Positions 7,815-15,548 of a stretch of 64,000 bases of DNA are shown one piece after another. Under the pieces are notes generated by a model. It made no database searches. It saw only the letters and a list, made by a program, of their open reading frames with translations, and was not told where the DNA came from. Origin of the DNA: Drouetiella sp036703255 (GTDB lineage Bacteria > Cyanobacteriota > Cyanobacteriia > Elainellales > Elainellaceae); assembly GCA_036703255.1 (NCBI GenBank), contig DATNPL010000195.1, positions 28,185-92,184 on the forward strand. The letters run 5' to 3'. The first letter of the stretch is position 1, and each line of letters starts with the position of its first letter. The translations under genes and the position numbers were made by a program.

Positions 7815-9332
7815 ATGCGCGTCGATCCAGCATTTATGTCTGCTAAAACCTTGGACAAAGTACCTGTGCTTCAGCAAATCCCTGCCGATAACAGGGGTAA
7901 ACGGATAGGCATTCTGATCGTTGCTTACAACGCAGTCACTACGCTGGCTCAGGTCTTTAGGCGGATTCCTCAGGATGTCTGGGAAAATGTTGAAGAGGTT
8001 GTGGTGTTTGACGATGACAGCCAGGATGATACCTATGAACTGGCAATGGGCTACAAGTTCACCTCTAAGATCAAGCACCTCAACGTCTTTAAAAACCCCC
8101 AAAACTTAGGGTATGGCGGTAATCAAAAGCTAGGGTATGAGTATTTCATTTCCAAGGGGTTCGACGTTGTTGTGCTGCTGCATGGGGATGGTCAGTACGC
8201 ACCTGAGATCTTGTCCCACCTCTATCACCCCATCATTGCAGGTGAAGCAGATGCCGTTTTTGGCTCCCGCATGATGAAGGACTATGGGGGACCGATGAAG
8301 GGTGGGATGCCCTTATATAAGTATGTGGGCAACCGCATTCTCACCTTTTTTGAAAATGCTGCTCTGGGCATGGACTTGACTGAGTTTCACAGTGGCTATA
8401 GAGCCTATAGTCTGGCGGCACTCAAGCAGATCGATTTTTCAAAAATGACCAATGATTTTCACTTCGACACAGAAATCATTATCAAATTGAATCATCAGAA
8501 CTTCCGGATCAAGGAAGTGCCGATTCCAACCTATTACGGCAACGAGATCTGCTACGTCAACGGCATGAAGTATGCGCGAGACGTATTTAAGTCGGTATTC
8601 AGGTACAAACAAACCACCCAATCCGTTCGCCGCAATTCTGAGTTTTCAGAGTATTTCATCAACTATCCCATTAAGCAAAGCAAGTTTTCGAGCCACTATT
8701 ACTTTCGTCAGTTAGTCGGCAAGGGCTTTAGAGTGCTAGATGTCGGATGCGGTGAGGGTTTTTTTGCCTCGACGATCGCTCAAGACAACAAAGTCGTGGG
8801 CATAGATTTCTTAGAGAGTCCTAGCCAAAATTCGGCATTTGAGCAGTACATTTGGGCAGACCTTGAGAATGGATTGCAAGATGCCTTGGGTGCCCTTGAG
8901 GGTCAGCGTTTTGACAAAGTGCTGCTGCCTGATGTGCTAGAACATCTCCGCTTTCCAGAACGTCTGCTATTCGACTGTATGGGTGTGCTTAAGCCAGAGG
9001 GGCTTCTCTTGGTCTCTGTACCTAATGTCGCCAACATCACGGTGCGCCTGTCTTTACTGCTGGGACGCTGGAACTACACTGAGAGAGGCATTCTCGATAA
9101 GACCCACTATCGCTTTTATACGCACGCAACGTCACGGCGTCTGCTAGAAGCAAATGGCTACGAGGTGATCAAACGAATGACCACCATTATGCCGATTGAG
9201 TTGGTACTGGGATTGCCCTCAAACAACCCTTTGATGGTACTCTTGAATCGCATCCTGGCATTGGCAACGGCACTTATGCCTGGATTATTGGGCTATCAAT
9301 GTGTTTTTGTGGCTCGAAGGAGACAAAGCTAA
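7815..9332 (+). CDS. GT2 glycosyltransferase fused to a SAM-dependent methyltransferase
   Basis: 505 residues, two catalytic modules. Residues 28-245 are a GT-A, DPM1-like GT2 domain: IGILIVAYNAVTTL, the metal/nucleotide acid cluster VVFDDDSQDDT, the second acidic motif LLHGDGQYAPE and an acceptor-side FGSRMMKDYGGPMKGG. Residues 270-430 are a class I methyltransferase with FRVLDVGCGEGFF as motif I and LLPDVLEHL further on. No membrane span is obvious except a weakly hydrophobic end (LALATALMPGLLGYQCVFV). DPM1-like enzymes load a sugar onto polyprenyl phosphate; the fused methyltransferase may methylate the sugar or a lipid-linked product, which is inference. An ATG at 7836 is an alternative start. 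Confidence 0.85.
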   Translation: MRVDPAFMSAKTLDKVPVLQQIPADNRGKRIGILIVAYNAVTTLAQVFRRIPQDVWENVEEVVVFDDDSQDDTYELAMGYKFTSKIKHLNVFKNPQNLGYGGNQKLGYEYFISKGFDVVVLLHGDGQYAPEILSHLYHPIIAGEADAVFGSRMMKDYGGPMKGGMPLYKYVGNRILTFFENAALGMDLTEFHSGYRAYSLAALKQIDFSKMTNDFHFDTEIIIKLNHQNFRIKEVPIPTYYGNEICYVNGMKYARDVFKSVFRYKQTTQSVRRNSEFSEYFINYPIKQSKFSSHYYFRQLVGKGFRVLDVGCGEGFFASTIAQDNKVVGIDFLESPSQNSAFEQYIWADLENGLQDALGALEGQRFDKVLLPDVLEHLRFPERLLFDCMGVLKPEGLLLVSVPNVANITVRLSLLLGRWNYTERGILDKTHYRFYTHATSRRLLEANGYEVIKRMTTIMPIELVLGLPSNNPLMVLLNRILALATALMPGLLGYQCVFVARRRQS

Positions 9333-9427
9333 TCTAGAGGTCTAGCTTAGTTGACACAAGCAAGTTTGACACTCTGGCTGCCTACCTCTGGAGCGCTTTC
9401 AGGCATATTGGGGAATTGAACTGATCT

Positions 9428-11545
9428 ATGCTGAGCAATCTCAAATCTTTGGAGAACATTGCAAATCGTCCTGTTATTGCTTACACAGCTATTGCATTAC
9501 TCCAGCTAAAAGCAATCTGGCGGATTTGGGATTACAAAGATTTAGCTAACGGAGATACGTCCAGCTATTTTCTAACTGCTTACACTTGGTCAAAGTATGC
9601 AGTCAGCGATATTGTTTGGTCGCCGCTATATACTTCGTTTTACGGCTTCTTTCTAAACATCTCGTCTGACGTTTACGCTGCAACTATTCTGCATCGTATT
9701 GCCATAGTTTTTACGGCTACTCTGCTGGTTTTGGCAGTTCTGCGGCGACTTTTACCGCATAGCGTGGCTTGGCTCATCGCTGCCTGGTGGGCTATTTTGC
9801 CAATCAATTTTGATACGCTTTACGAGGTTCACCTATTTTCGGTTATTCCTACCCTGGTAGCCTGTTTAATCGTATTGTCCAGCACTGCTCCTTGGGCGCG
9901 AGGGGTAGCAGTCGCCATTATGGCAGCTGCAACAGTTCTTGTGCGAAATGAGCTATCTCTGGCGACAGCAGCATTTGGCTGTATGTGCTTAGCCTGGGAA
10001 ATTTGGCAGTATCGAACAGCAGAGCAGAAACGCCCTATTCTTACCTATGCTCTGAGCTACGCAATTCCTCTGGTCTTAGCTCTGAGCCTAATCATATTTT
10101 TCTACGTTCATTCAATTATCAAGTTTCCGGAGCTATCTACCTATGCAGCTCCAAAACATACGCTAAATGTTTGCCAAGTTTATGCTTTTGGCTATCAGCA
10201 GCGCTACTCAGACTGGGTAGGCAGTCCCTGGACAGAATGCCAGTCCTTGATGAAAAGACAGTTTGGACAGGAGCAGCCAACTCTGTTTCAAGCGTTTCGA
10301 GCCAATCCTTCTGCGATAATTGAGCACTTCTTATGGAACTCCAGTCTAACGTTGAACGGCATTCAGGTTTCTTTGTTCAACGCCACTTCAGGCAACGTTA
10401 ATCCTGACTATGCGCCTGTCACGTTAAACGCGAGGTGGGTTATCTTACCAACCCTGTTGGTCGGCATGGCATCTATTACTGGATTGGTTTTAATTTACCG
10501 CGATCGTCGCTACTGGTGGCAATTTTGGCTGAAAGATAAGGCGCTCGGCTGGCTGTTGCTTTTTTGTGTCGCTGCTGTTGGGTTCTTTGTTGTAATTCCC
10601 ATGCAGCGTCCACGCCCTTCCTATCTTTTTGCATTGTCGTTCTTTCTAATGGCAATTTTAGGCATGAGCCTCTTTGTTATTGCTCAAAGATGGAAGCGAT
10701 TGCAACGCATTCCTGCTGTACTTTCTTTATGCATGATCGCATTAATACTTTTTCTACCTAGTTACTATACAAATGTTAGTGCTGAGCGTAGATTACTGAG
10801 TTTTTATCGTTTTTTTACACCTTTCCAGGAAACCATTAGTCAACCTAATACTGTTTTCTTGACTAGAGAGTTTAGTTCAGAGCTTTGTTCTTTCTTAAGA
10901 GATGAAGATGTTTGTCAGCCACTGAGCTATAGCGATGAAGCTTTTTTCTCATCAATGCCTGCTGATACGCCTATAGAAGATTTCTTAAACCAACGTGAAG
11001 TTGATTTATTTTATGCGGATAAAAACTTTATAGCAAAATTTAGTGGCGACTCTCGGGTTGAAAAGCTATTAAAGAATCCCCAGGAAGTAGGTTGGAGGCT
11101 TTTAAGCATCCAGAACTCTGATGCTTTTGGCGGTATGTTATTTGAGCGACTAAGCGATAGCACTGTATCCTTTTTAAGCGATGTCAGGAATAACAAGTTT
11201 AAGCACACTGGGATTTATCAAGATGGTTGGATAGGTCGAAAATCATCGTTTGATTTACCTCAATATGTGCAAACCTCTAAGCTGGTTATATCGGGAACAA
11301 TTCCGGCTTACAAAAATCCAAACTTCAAGCCAAGGCTGCGAGTCAAAGTTGATGGCAAAGAAATAGTTAGTCAAGAATATCCGGCAGGAGATTTTAATCT
11401 TGAGTTAGAGGTTCCCGAACAGCAGAAACAGACAGGATTGCGCTCGATCAGCTTATACTTTTCTAAAGCTCAATCTCTACCCACTCCGGACAGGAGGCGT
11501 GTTTCGGCAAAGTTGACATTTATTGGATTTAAAGAGAATGGTTAA
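9428..11545 (+). CDS. multi-spanning GT-C-like membrane protein of the glycan island
   Basis: 705 residues. About 10-12 hydrophobic segments occupy residues 15-460 (for example VIAYTAIALLQL, ATILHRIAIVFTATLLVLAV, WVILPTLLVGMASITGLVLI, LGWLLLFCVAAVGFFVVIP), followed by a soluble C-terminal domain of about 230 residues, probably beta-rich and outside the cytoplasm. A DTSSYF acidic site in the first external loop is placed like the catalytic Asp of GT-C enzymes (ArnT/PMT/PglB type), which use polyprenyl-phosphate sugars. This would fit the DPM1-like gene 95 bases upstream, which could make such a donor. No close family is recognised, so a glycosyltransferase role is inference. The next gene starts within its last codons. 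Confidence 0.6.
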   Translation: MLSNLKSLENIANRPVIAYTAIALLQLKAIWRIWDYKDLANGDTSSYFLTAYTWSKYAVSDIVWSPLYTSFYGFFLNISSDVYAATILHRIAIVFTATLLVLAVLRRLLPHSVAWLIAAWWAILPINFDTLYEVHLFSVIPTLVACLIVLSSTAPWARGVAVAIMAAATVLVRNELSLATAAFGCMCLAWEIWQYRTAEQKRPILTYALSYAIPLVLALSLIIFFYVHSIIKFPELSTYAAPKHTLNVCQVYAFGYQQRYSDWVGSPWTECQSLMKRQFGQEQPTLFQAFRANPSAIIEHFLWNSSLTLNGIQVSLFNATSGNVNPDYAPVTLNARWVILPTLLVGMASITGLVLIYRDRRYWWQFWLKDKALGWLLLFCVAAVGFFVVIPMQRPRPSYLFALSFFLMAILGMSLFVIAQRWKRLQRIPAVLSLCMIALILFLPSYYTNVSAERRLLSFYRFFTPFQETISQPNTVFLTREFSSELCSFLRDEDVCQPLSYSDEAFFSSMPADTPIEDFLNQREVDLFYADKNFIAKFSGDSRVEKLLKNPQEVGWRLLSIQNSDAFGGMLFERLSDSTVSFLSDVRNNKFKHTGIYQDGWIGRKSSFDLPQYVQTSKLVISGTIPAYKNPNFKPRLRVKVDGKEIVSQEYPAGDFNLELEVPEQQKQTGLRSISLYFSKAQSLPTPDRRRVSAKLTFIGFKENG

Positions 11546-11894
11546 AGGGATCTTTAAGCGTGCGTACTACTACACCCTAAATCCGCTATACAAGGTTGTG
11601 AAAGCTGAAGCAGCCGATGAAGCGCGATCGATTTCACGCGAGTATGTAGAGCAGCTAGAGCAGCAAATCAAGAAGCTGACTCAAGAGGTTGAGCGGTTAA
11701 AAAAAAGCAGTCTAGAGCAGCACAATAGAACAGCTCATCAAGTCTCTACAGAGTTTGTCAAGATGTATCAGATGATTGACGACATTAAAGCCGATCGCGC
11801 AGATGTGAAGCTAAATGTGACGATCGTTGACGAACTGGTTAAGATCCACCAAAGCCTCGAAGCCCTCAAGTATGAGCGTAATGGAAGCCACTAG
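11538..11894 (+). CDS. small coiled-coil protein between two glycan genes
   Basis: 118 residues from the ATG at 11538, which overlaps the stop of the preceding gene by 8 bases and has AAAGAG just upstream. Residues 35-65 (EYVEQLEQQIKKLTQEVERLKKS) form a clear parallel coiled coil, and more heptad-like sequence follows to the end. No catalytic motif and no membrane span are present. Its stop lies inside the start region of the following GT2 gene, so the three genes look translationally coupled. It may scaffold the glycosyltransferases, several of which carry coiled coils themselves; this is inference. I do not recognise a family. Confidence 0.65.
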   Translation: MVKGIFKRAYYYTLNPLYKVVKAEAADEARSISREYVEQLEQQIKKLTQEVERLKKSSLEQHNRTAHQVSTEFVKMYQMIDDIKADRADVKLNVTIVDELVKIHQSLEALKYERNGSH

Positions 11895-12810
11895 CAGCCC
11901 TCCTAGAGTTAGTACTCCTAGAGTTAGTATTGTCACCCCTTCCTACAATCAGGGCAAGTTCATTGAACGAACCATTCTGAGCGTTATTTGTCAGGATTAT
12001 CCTGATCTGGAATACATATTGGTGGATGCAGTTTCTACCGATCAAACAAAAGACATTCTTGAAAAATATCGGCAAGATCTGAGTGTTTTGATCATTGAAC
12101 CCGATCGCGGCCAAACAGATGCTCTAAACAAGGGCTTCAAGCAAAGTACGGGCGAGATTTTAGCTTATCTCAACTCCGATGACTGCTATGCCGACAAAGA
12201 TACGATCGCCACGGCTGTCCGCTACTTTGAAGAAAATCCTGACGTTGATGTCATCTATGGTCGGCGCAACTGCATCAATGCTAATGGGCGTTTTACCTAT
12301 TGCCCGCCTTACCAACCTTTCTGCAAAAAAAGTCTCTATCTCAGCGATTACATTGCTCAAGAATGTGTTTTTTGGCGACGCGAAATTTTTGAGAAGGCGG
12401 GGGCTTATGTCGATGAAAGCTTCCACTTTGCGATGGATTACGAGCTTTGGCTGCGCTTCCTAAAGCATGACGCAAAATTTCTGGCTGTTGACGAATTCTT
12501 TGGGCTATTTCGCAGTTACCAAGAGCAAAAATCGATCGATCTTTGGGAAACCGTAGGCTTACCTGAAATTGCCCGACTCCATGAGGCTTATTTGGGGCGA
12601 TCGCTGCCCGAAAAAGAGATGGTAGATTACTACCAAGAATATTTTTTTGGTGCCCACCCAGTTCACAATCCTGAGGCTTCACGGTTTTCTCAAAACATTT
12701 GGGGTAGCTTTATCATGCACAAAAAAGAAGTGCTAAATAAGCAGCCTATTGATACTTGGGGGCTAGAGGAATACGATCGCAAGTTCAAAGTTGCCGTACC
12801 TCAAGCTTAA
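11872..12810 (+). CDS. GT2 family glycosyltransferase
   Basis: About 312 residues. The GT-A signature starts at residue 19: VSIVTPSYNQGKFIERTILSV, then the nucleotide-binding DAVSTDQT (usually DGxSxDxT, so Gly is Ala here), and the metal-binding ILAYLNSDDCY with the Asp-Asp pair near residue 100. The later RREIFEKAGAYVDESFHFAMDYELW is the acceptor-side ED/DYELW motif of WcaA/SpsA-like enzymes. It is a soluble inverting transferase of unknown sugar. Its ATG (11872, or 11881) overlaps the coiled-coil gene, and its stop is 2 bases before the next ATG, so these genes form one coupled operon. Confidence 0.88.
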   Translation: MSVMEATSSPPRVSTPRVSIVTPSYNQGKFIERTILSVICQDYPDLEYILVDAVSTDQTKDILEKYRQDLSVLIIEPDRGQTDALNKGFKQSTGEILAYLNSDDCYADKDTIATAVRYFEENPDVDVIYGRRNCINANGRFTYCPPYQPFCKKSLYLSDYIAQECVFWRREIFEKAGAYVDESFHFAMDYELWLRFLKHDAKFLAVDEFFGLFRSYQEQKSIDLWETVGLPEIARLHEAYLGRSLPEKEMVDYYQEYFFGAHPVHNPEASRFSQNIWGSFIMHKKEVLNKQPIDTWGLEEYDRKFKVAVPQA

Positions 12811-12812
12811 CT

Positions 12813-14714
12813 ATGGCTGTGAAAATTGCCGTTCAAAATCCGTTTGCGGGGCAGCTTGTTGCAGAAACTGAGCTGTCTCGACGGATCGTGATTGCCGCCC
12901 AAAATTTGGGTTGGGAGGCGATCGAAGCGCATCATTCAAAAGAGATTCAGGTCTTTCAGCCTGACTTTGTGATTGCGCTGCATAATAATAGCCCCAAACT
13001 GTCATCATGTCCGACTTACGGCTGCATGTGGAACCCGCCTGCTTTCTTTGAAGGTACTGAGAAATACGTCAAGCATGTGTTGAGCTATGACGGCTATTTA
13101 ACTTCTTCTAAAGCGATCGATCGCTGGCTGCATCATCTGCTTTACAACACGCCCAAAGTATTTTTCACTGCGCCATTTTACACAAGCTGCCCCCAGAATT
13201 CCTATCAGCCGCCCCAACTGGAAAATTTGCGTTTGGCCTATCTAGGATCTAATTGGGATGGTCTAAGATTTCAGGAATTATTCGAGGAATTGGATCGCCA
13301 AGACTATATGGAAGTCTACGGCAATCCTGCGGGTTGGACACACTTAAATCATGCTTATAAAGGTGCTATTCCCTATGATGGGGCAAGCGTTTTACGTACT
13401 CTAAACCAAGCTGGAGTAGGGCTATGTTTGCATCGAGCAGAACATCGCCAAGCGGCGCTGCCCTCTATGCGAATTTTTGAAATTGTGGCATCCGGTGCGA
13501 TCGCCATTTGTGGCGATCATCCGTTTATTCAAGAGACATTTGGAGATAGCGTTCTCTATGTTGATCCCGATGCAAATGCGGCTGCTCAAGTCGAGCAGAT
13601 CTCTAGCCTGATGCAATGGATTAACGCCCATCCTGAAGATGCTTTGGAGCGATCGGCAAAGGCTCATCATATTTTTCTAGAAATCTACGCTCTAGAGAAA
13701 CTATTGCTCAATTTGTGGCCTTATCATCAAGCTTTAATTCAGCAAAAGGGATTTGTAGCGATTCAGGAAAATTTGCCTCAGAGTCAGCTTCCTTCTGTTC
13801 AAATCATTCTAAGGTGTGGCGATCGAACTCCTAGCGAACTCGCACACGCACTCCATCAGATTTCGCAACAAACTTATCCTTCCTGTTCCGTTACGCTGGT
13901 CAAGTCTACAGATGAGCCGATCGAGCTAGCCCTAAGCCCCTATTCGCTGTCTATCCATATCGTAGAAGCAGAGCCTTCTAGCTACTCCAGTAGCTCTCTA
14001 TGGGCAGGATTGCAGGCGATCGACAGCGACTATTTTATGATTCTAGATGCCTCTTGTTGCATCTATCCCAACCATATTCAAACGCTCATTGGCCTGCTCG
14101 ATCGCTCAAGTTTATCTGCTGTCTACTCTGGTGGATTATCTAGCGAATTGTCTCAGGATAGCGATGAAGAATTAATCAACTTTTATCCCTATAATCTTGA
14201 GTCGTTTCTGGCTTTTGAACAGCACTTTGATTTAAGTGGGCTGCTGATGAAGCGATCGCTTTTGGACACTACCTTCCTCAAAGATCCACAGCTCAATCAA
14301 GCGGAAGATTTGTGCCTCCTGCTGCATGTGATCCAGAGAACGCAGTTGCTATTTAGCTATGAGCTGACCTATGCGGCTCGTCCGTTAAAGTCTGAGGCTC
14401 TACAGCAAGCAATGCAAGATTGGTCGAGCGAAATTTCTCGTCTAAAATTCATCTTTTGGCATCAGGAATTTGCTCCTGGAAAAACGCTGCAATCAATGCA
14501 GCAATCTCGGCAGGGGCAACAGCAGCTTAAGGCCAAAATTGAGCAAATGCGATCGCAACTTACTGCTATCACTAAACTCAATCGCCAACTTCAAAACCAA
14601 TTGCAGGACAGTCAGGCCAAGGTGTCCGCGATGCAGACCAGCAAGTTTTGGCAATTGCGATCGGCTTGGTTTAAGGCAAAGCGATGGCTGCGGCTAGCCT
14701 CAACAGAGGACTGA
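12813..14714 (+). CDS. two-module glycosyltransferase with C-terminal coiled coil
   Basis: 633 residues from the ATG at 12813, two bases after the preceding stop; the longer frame into the upstream gene is not needed. Residues 1-310 resemble a GT-B/CgeB-like (group 1) module: LRLAYLGSNWDGLRFQELFEEL, YKGAIPYDG, and RAEHRQAALPSMRIFEIVASGAIAICG with the conserved RxFE glutamate. Residues 325-530 resemble a GT2 domain (VQIILRCGDRTPSELAHALHQI, YFMILDASCCIYPNHI), but the usual DxD is weak (LDAS), so this half may be inactive. Residues 545-610 are a coiled coil ending in TSKFWQLRSAWFKAKRWLRL, like the tail of the GT4 at 2873-4711. Confidence 0.78.
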   Translation: MAVKIAVQNPFAGQLVAETELSRRIVIAAQNLGWEAIEAHHSKEIQVFQPDFVIALHNNSPKLSSCPTYGCMWNPPAFFEGTEKYVKHVLSYDGYLTSSKAIDRWLHHLLYNTPKVFFTAPFYTSCPQNSYQPPQLENLRLAYLGSNWDGLRFQELFEELDRQDYMEVYGNPAGWTHLNHAYKGAIPYDGASVLRTLNQAGVGLCLHRAEHRQAALPSMRIFEIVASGAIAICGDHPFIQETFGDSVLYVDPDANAAAQVEQISSLMQWINAHPEDALERSAKAHHIFLEIYALEKLLLNLWPYHQALIQQKGFVAIQENLPQSQLPSVQIILRCGDRTPSELAHALHQISQQTYPSCSVTLVKSTDEPIELALSPYSLSIHIVEAEPSSYSSSSLWAGLQAIDSDYFMILDASCCIYPNHIQTLIGLLDRSSLSAVYSGGLSSELSQDSDEELINFYPYNLESFLAFEQHFDLSGLLMKRSLLDTTFLKDPQLNQAEDLCLLLHVIQRTQLLFSYELTYAARPLKSEALQQAMQDWSSEISRLKFIFWHQEFAPGKTLQSMQQSRQGQQQLKAKIEQMRSQLTAITKLNRQLQNQLQDSQAKVSAMQTSKFWQLRSAWFKAKRWLRLASTED

Positions 14715-14788
14715 ACCCACTCCTAAAGTAGAAAGCAATGCAAAATTCTACGGTAGTCTAAAAGGGTAAGGCTTCGCTTGAGCAATTT

Positions 14789-15376
14789 CTATTGCAGACA
14801 ATCTAATCCCGTAGCACCCAAATATTTGGTCAGGTAGGGCGAAAACACCTCATAAATCAGCGTAATCGGGCGACCGTGATGCCAAAACAGGTAGTGCCGT
14901 CCCCAAAAGGGGCCAGATTGCCCAAAGGCCAGCTCTAGGGCGGGAGAGTGACCATACTGCACACCCTGAATGTCTCGATATAGCTCAGTCCGCGATCGCG
15001 CTAGGTTTGCCCAAATCGGGATCGAACGATTCTGCAAATATTCATCAACATGGTTGGCTTCCCACCAAGAGGTGGCATAGGCTGTGCGCTGTCCTGAGGC
15101 CGTCCTTAGCCAGACCTGTCGCCGCAGCAACGCTCCAGACAGGGCGCTAATTGGCTCTGGGGCACCATCTGAGCTTTCACCAATCAGAGACATGTCAATG
15201 ACATCAACCTCGATCGATTCCCCCGTCAGAAGCTGCATATGTCGGGTGGGTGAACCATCTCCCAAGAGCAGCATTTGCCAGGGAGGAGCCAACTGCTGGT
15301 GAGGTAAGCCAAGCTGAATCACCTCTTCTCCGGCTTGCCAGAGCGGATGAAGGGCATGCCACTCCGTCGTCGGCAT
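14789..15376 (-). CDS. chorismate lyase, Ycf21/DUF98 type
   Basis: 195 residues from the ATG at 15376; a TTG at 15427 would add 17 residues, and neither has a clear ribosome site. The protein matches the cyanobacterial/algal Ycf21-Rv2949c family: WHALHPLWQAGEEVIQ near the start, SLIGES, the basic LLRRQVWLRTASGQRTAYATSWW, and YRDIQGVQYGHSPALELAFGQSGPFWGRHYLFWHHGRPITLIYEVFSPYL. The enzyme splits chorismate to 4-hydroxybenzoate and pyruvate, the first committed step to the plastoquinone ring in cyanobacteria. It stands alone, opposite to the flanking glycan genes. It draws on the same chorismate pool that the DAHP synthase at 33668 feeds. Confidence 0.82.
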   Translation of the reverse strand: MPTTEWHALHPLWQAGEEVIQLGLPHQQLAPPWQMLLLGDGSPTRHMQLLTGESIEVDVIDMSLIGESSDGAPEPISALSGALLRRQVWLRTASGQRTAYATSWWEANHVDEYLQNRSIPIWANLARSRTELYRDIQGVQYGHSPALELAFGQSGPFWGRHYLFWHHGRPITLIYEVFSPYLTKYLGATGLDCLQ

Positions 15377-15548
15377 CAGGCTTTTTGTAGGTGTAGAAGC
15401 TGAAGTCGCTGGGTTTGCCAAATTCAAAGTTGAGTTACAAAACTTTAAGTTCCTATCTGCATGATAGCAGCGAAGGACTAAGGATCAGGGATTAAATAAG
15501 GTACACAGAATTCTCTCCATTCCGCAGTCTGTCGATTAGGATGACGAA

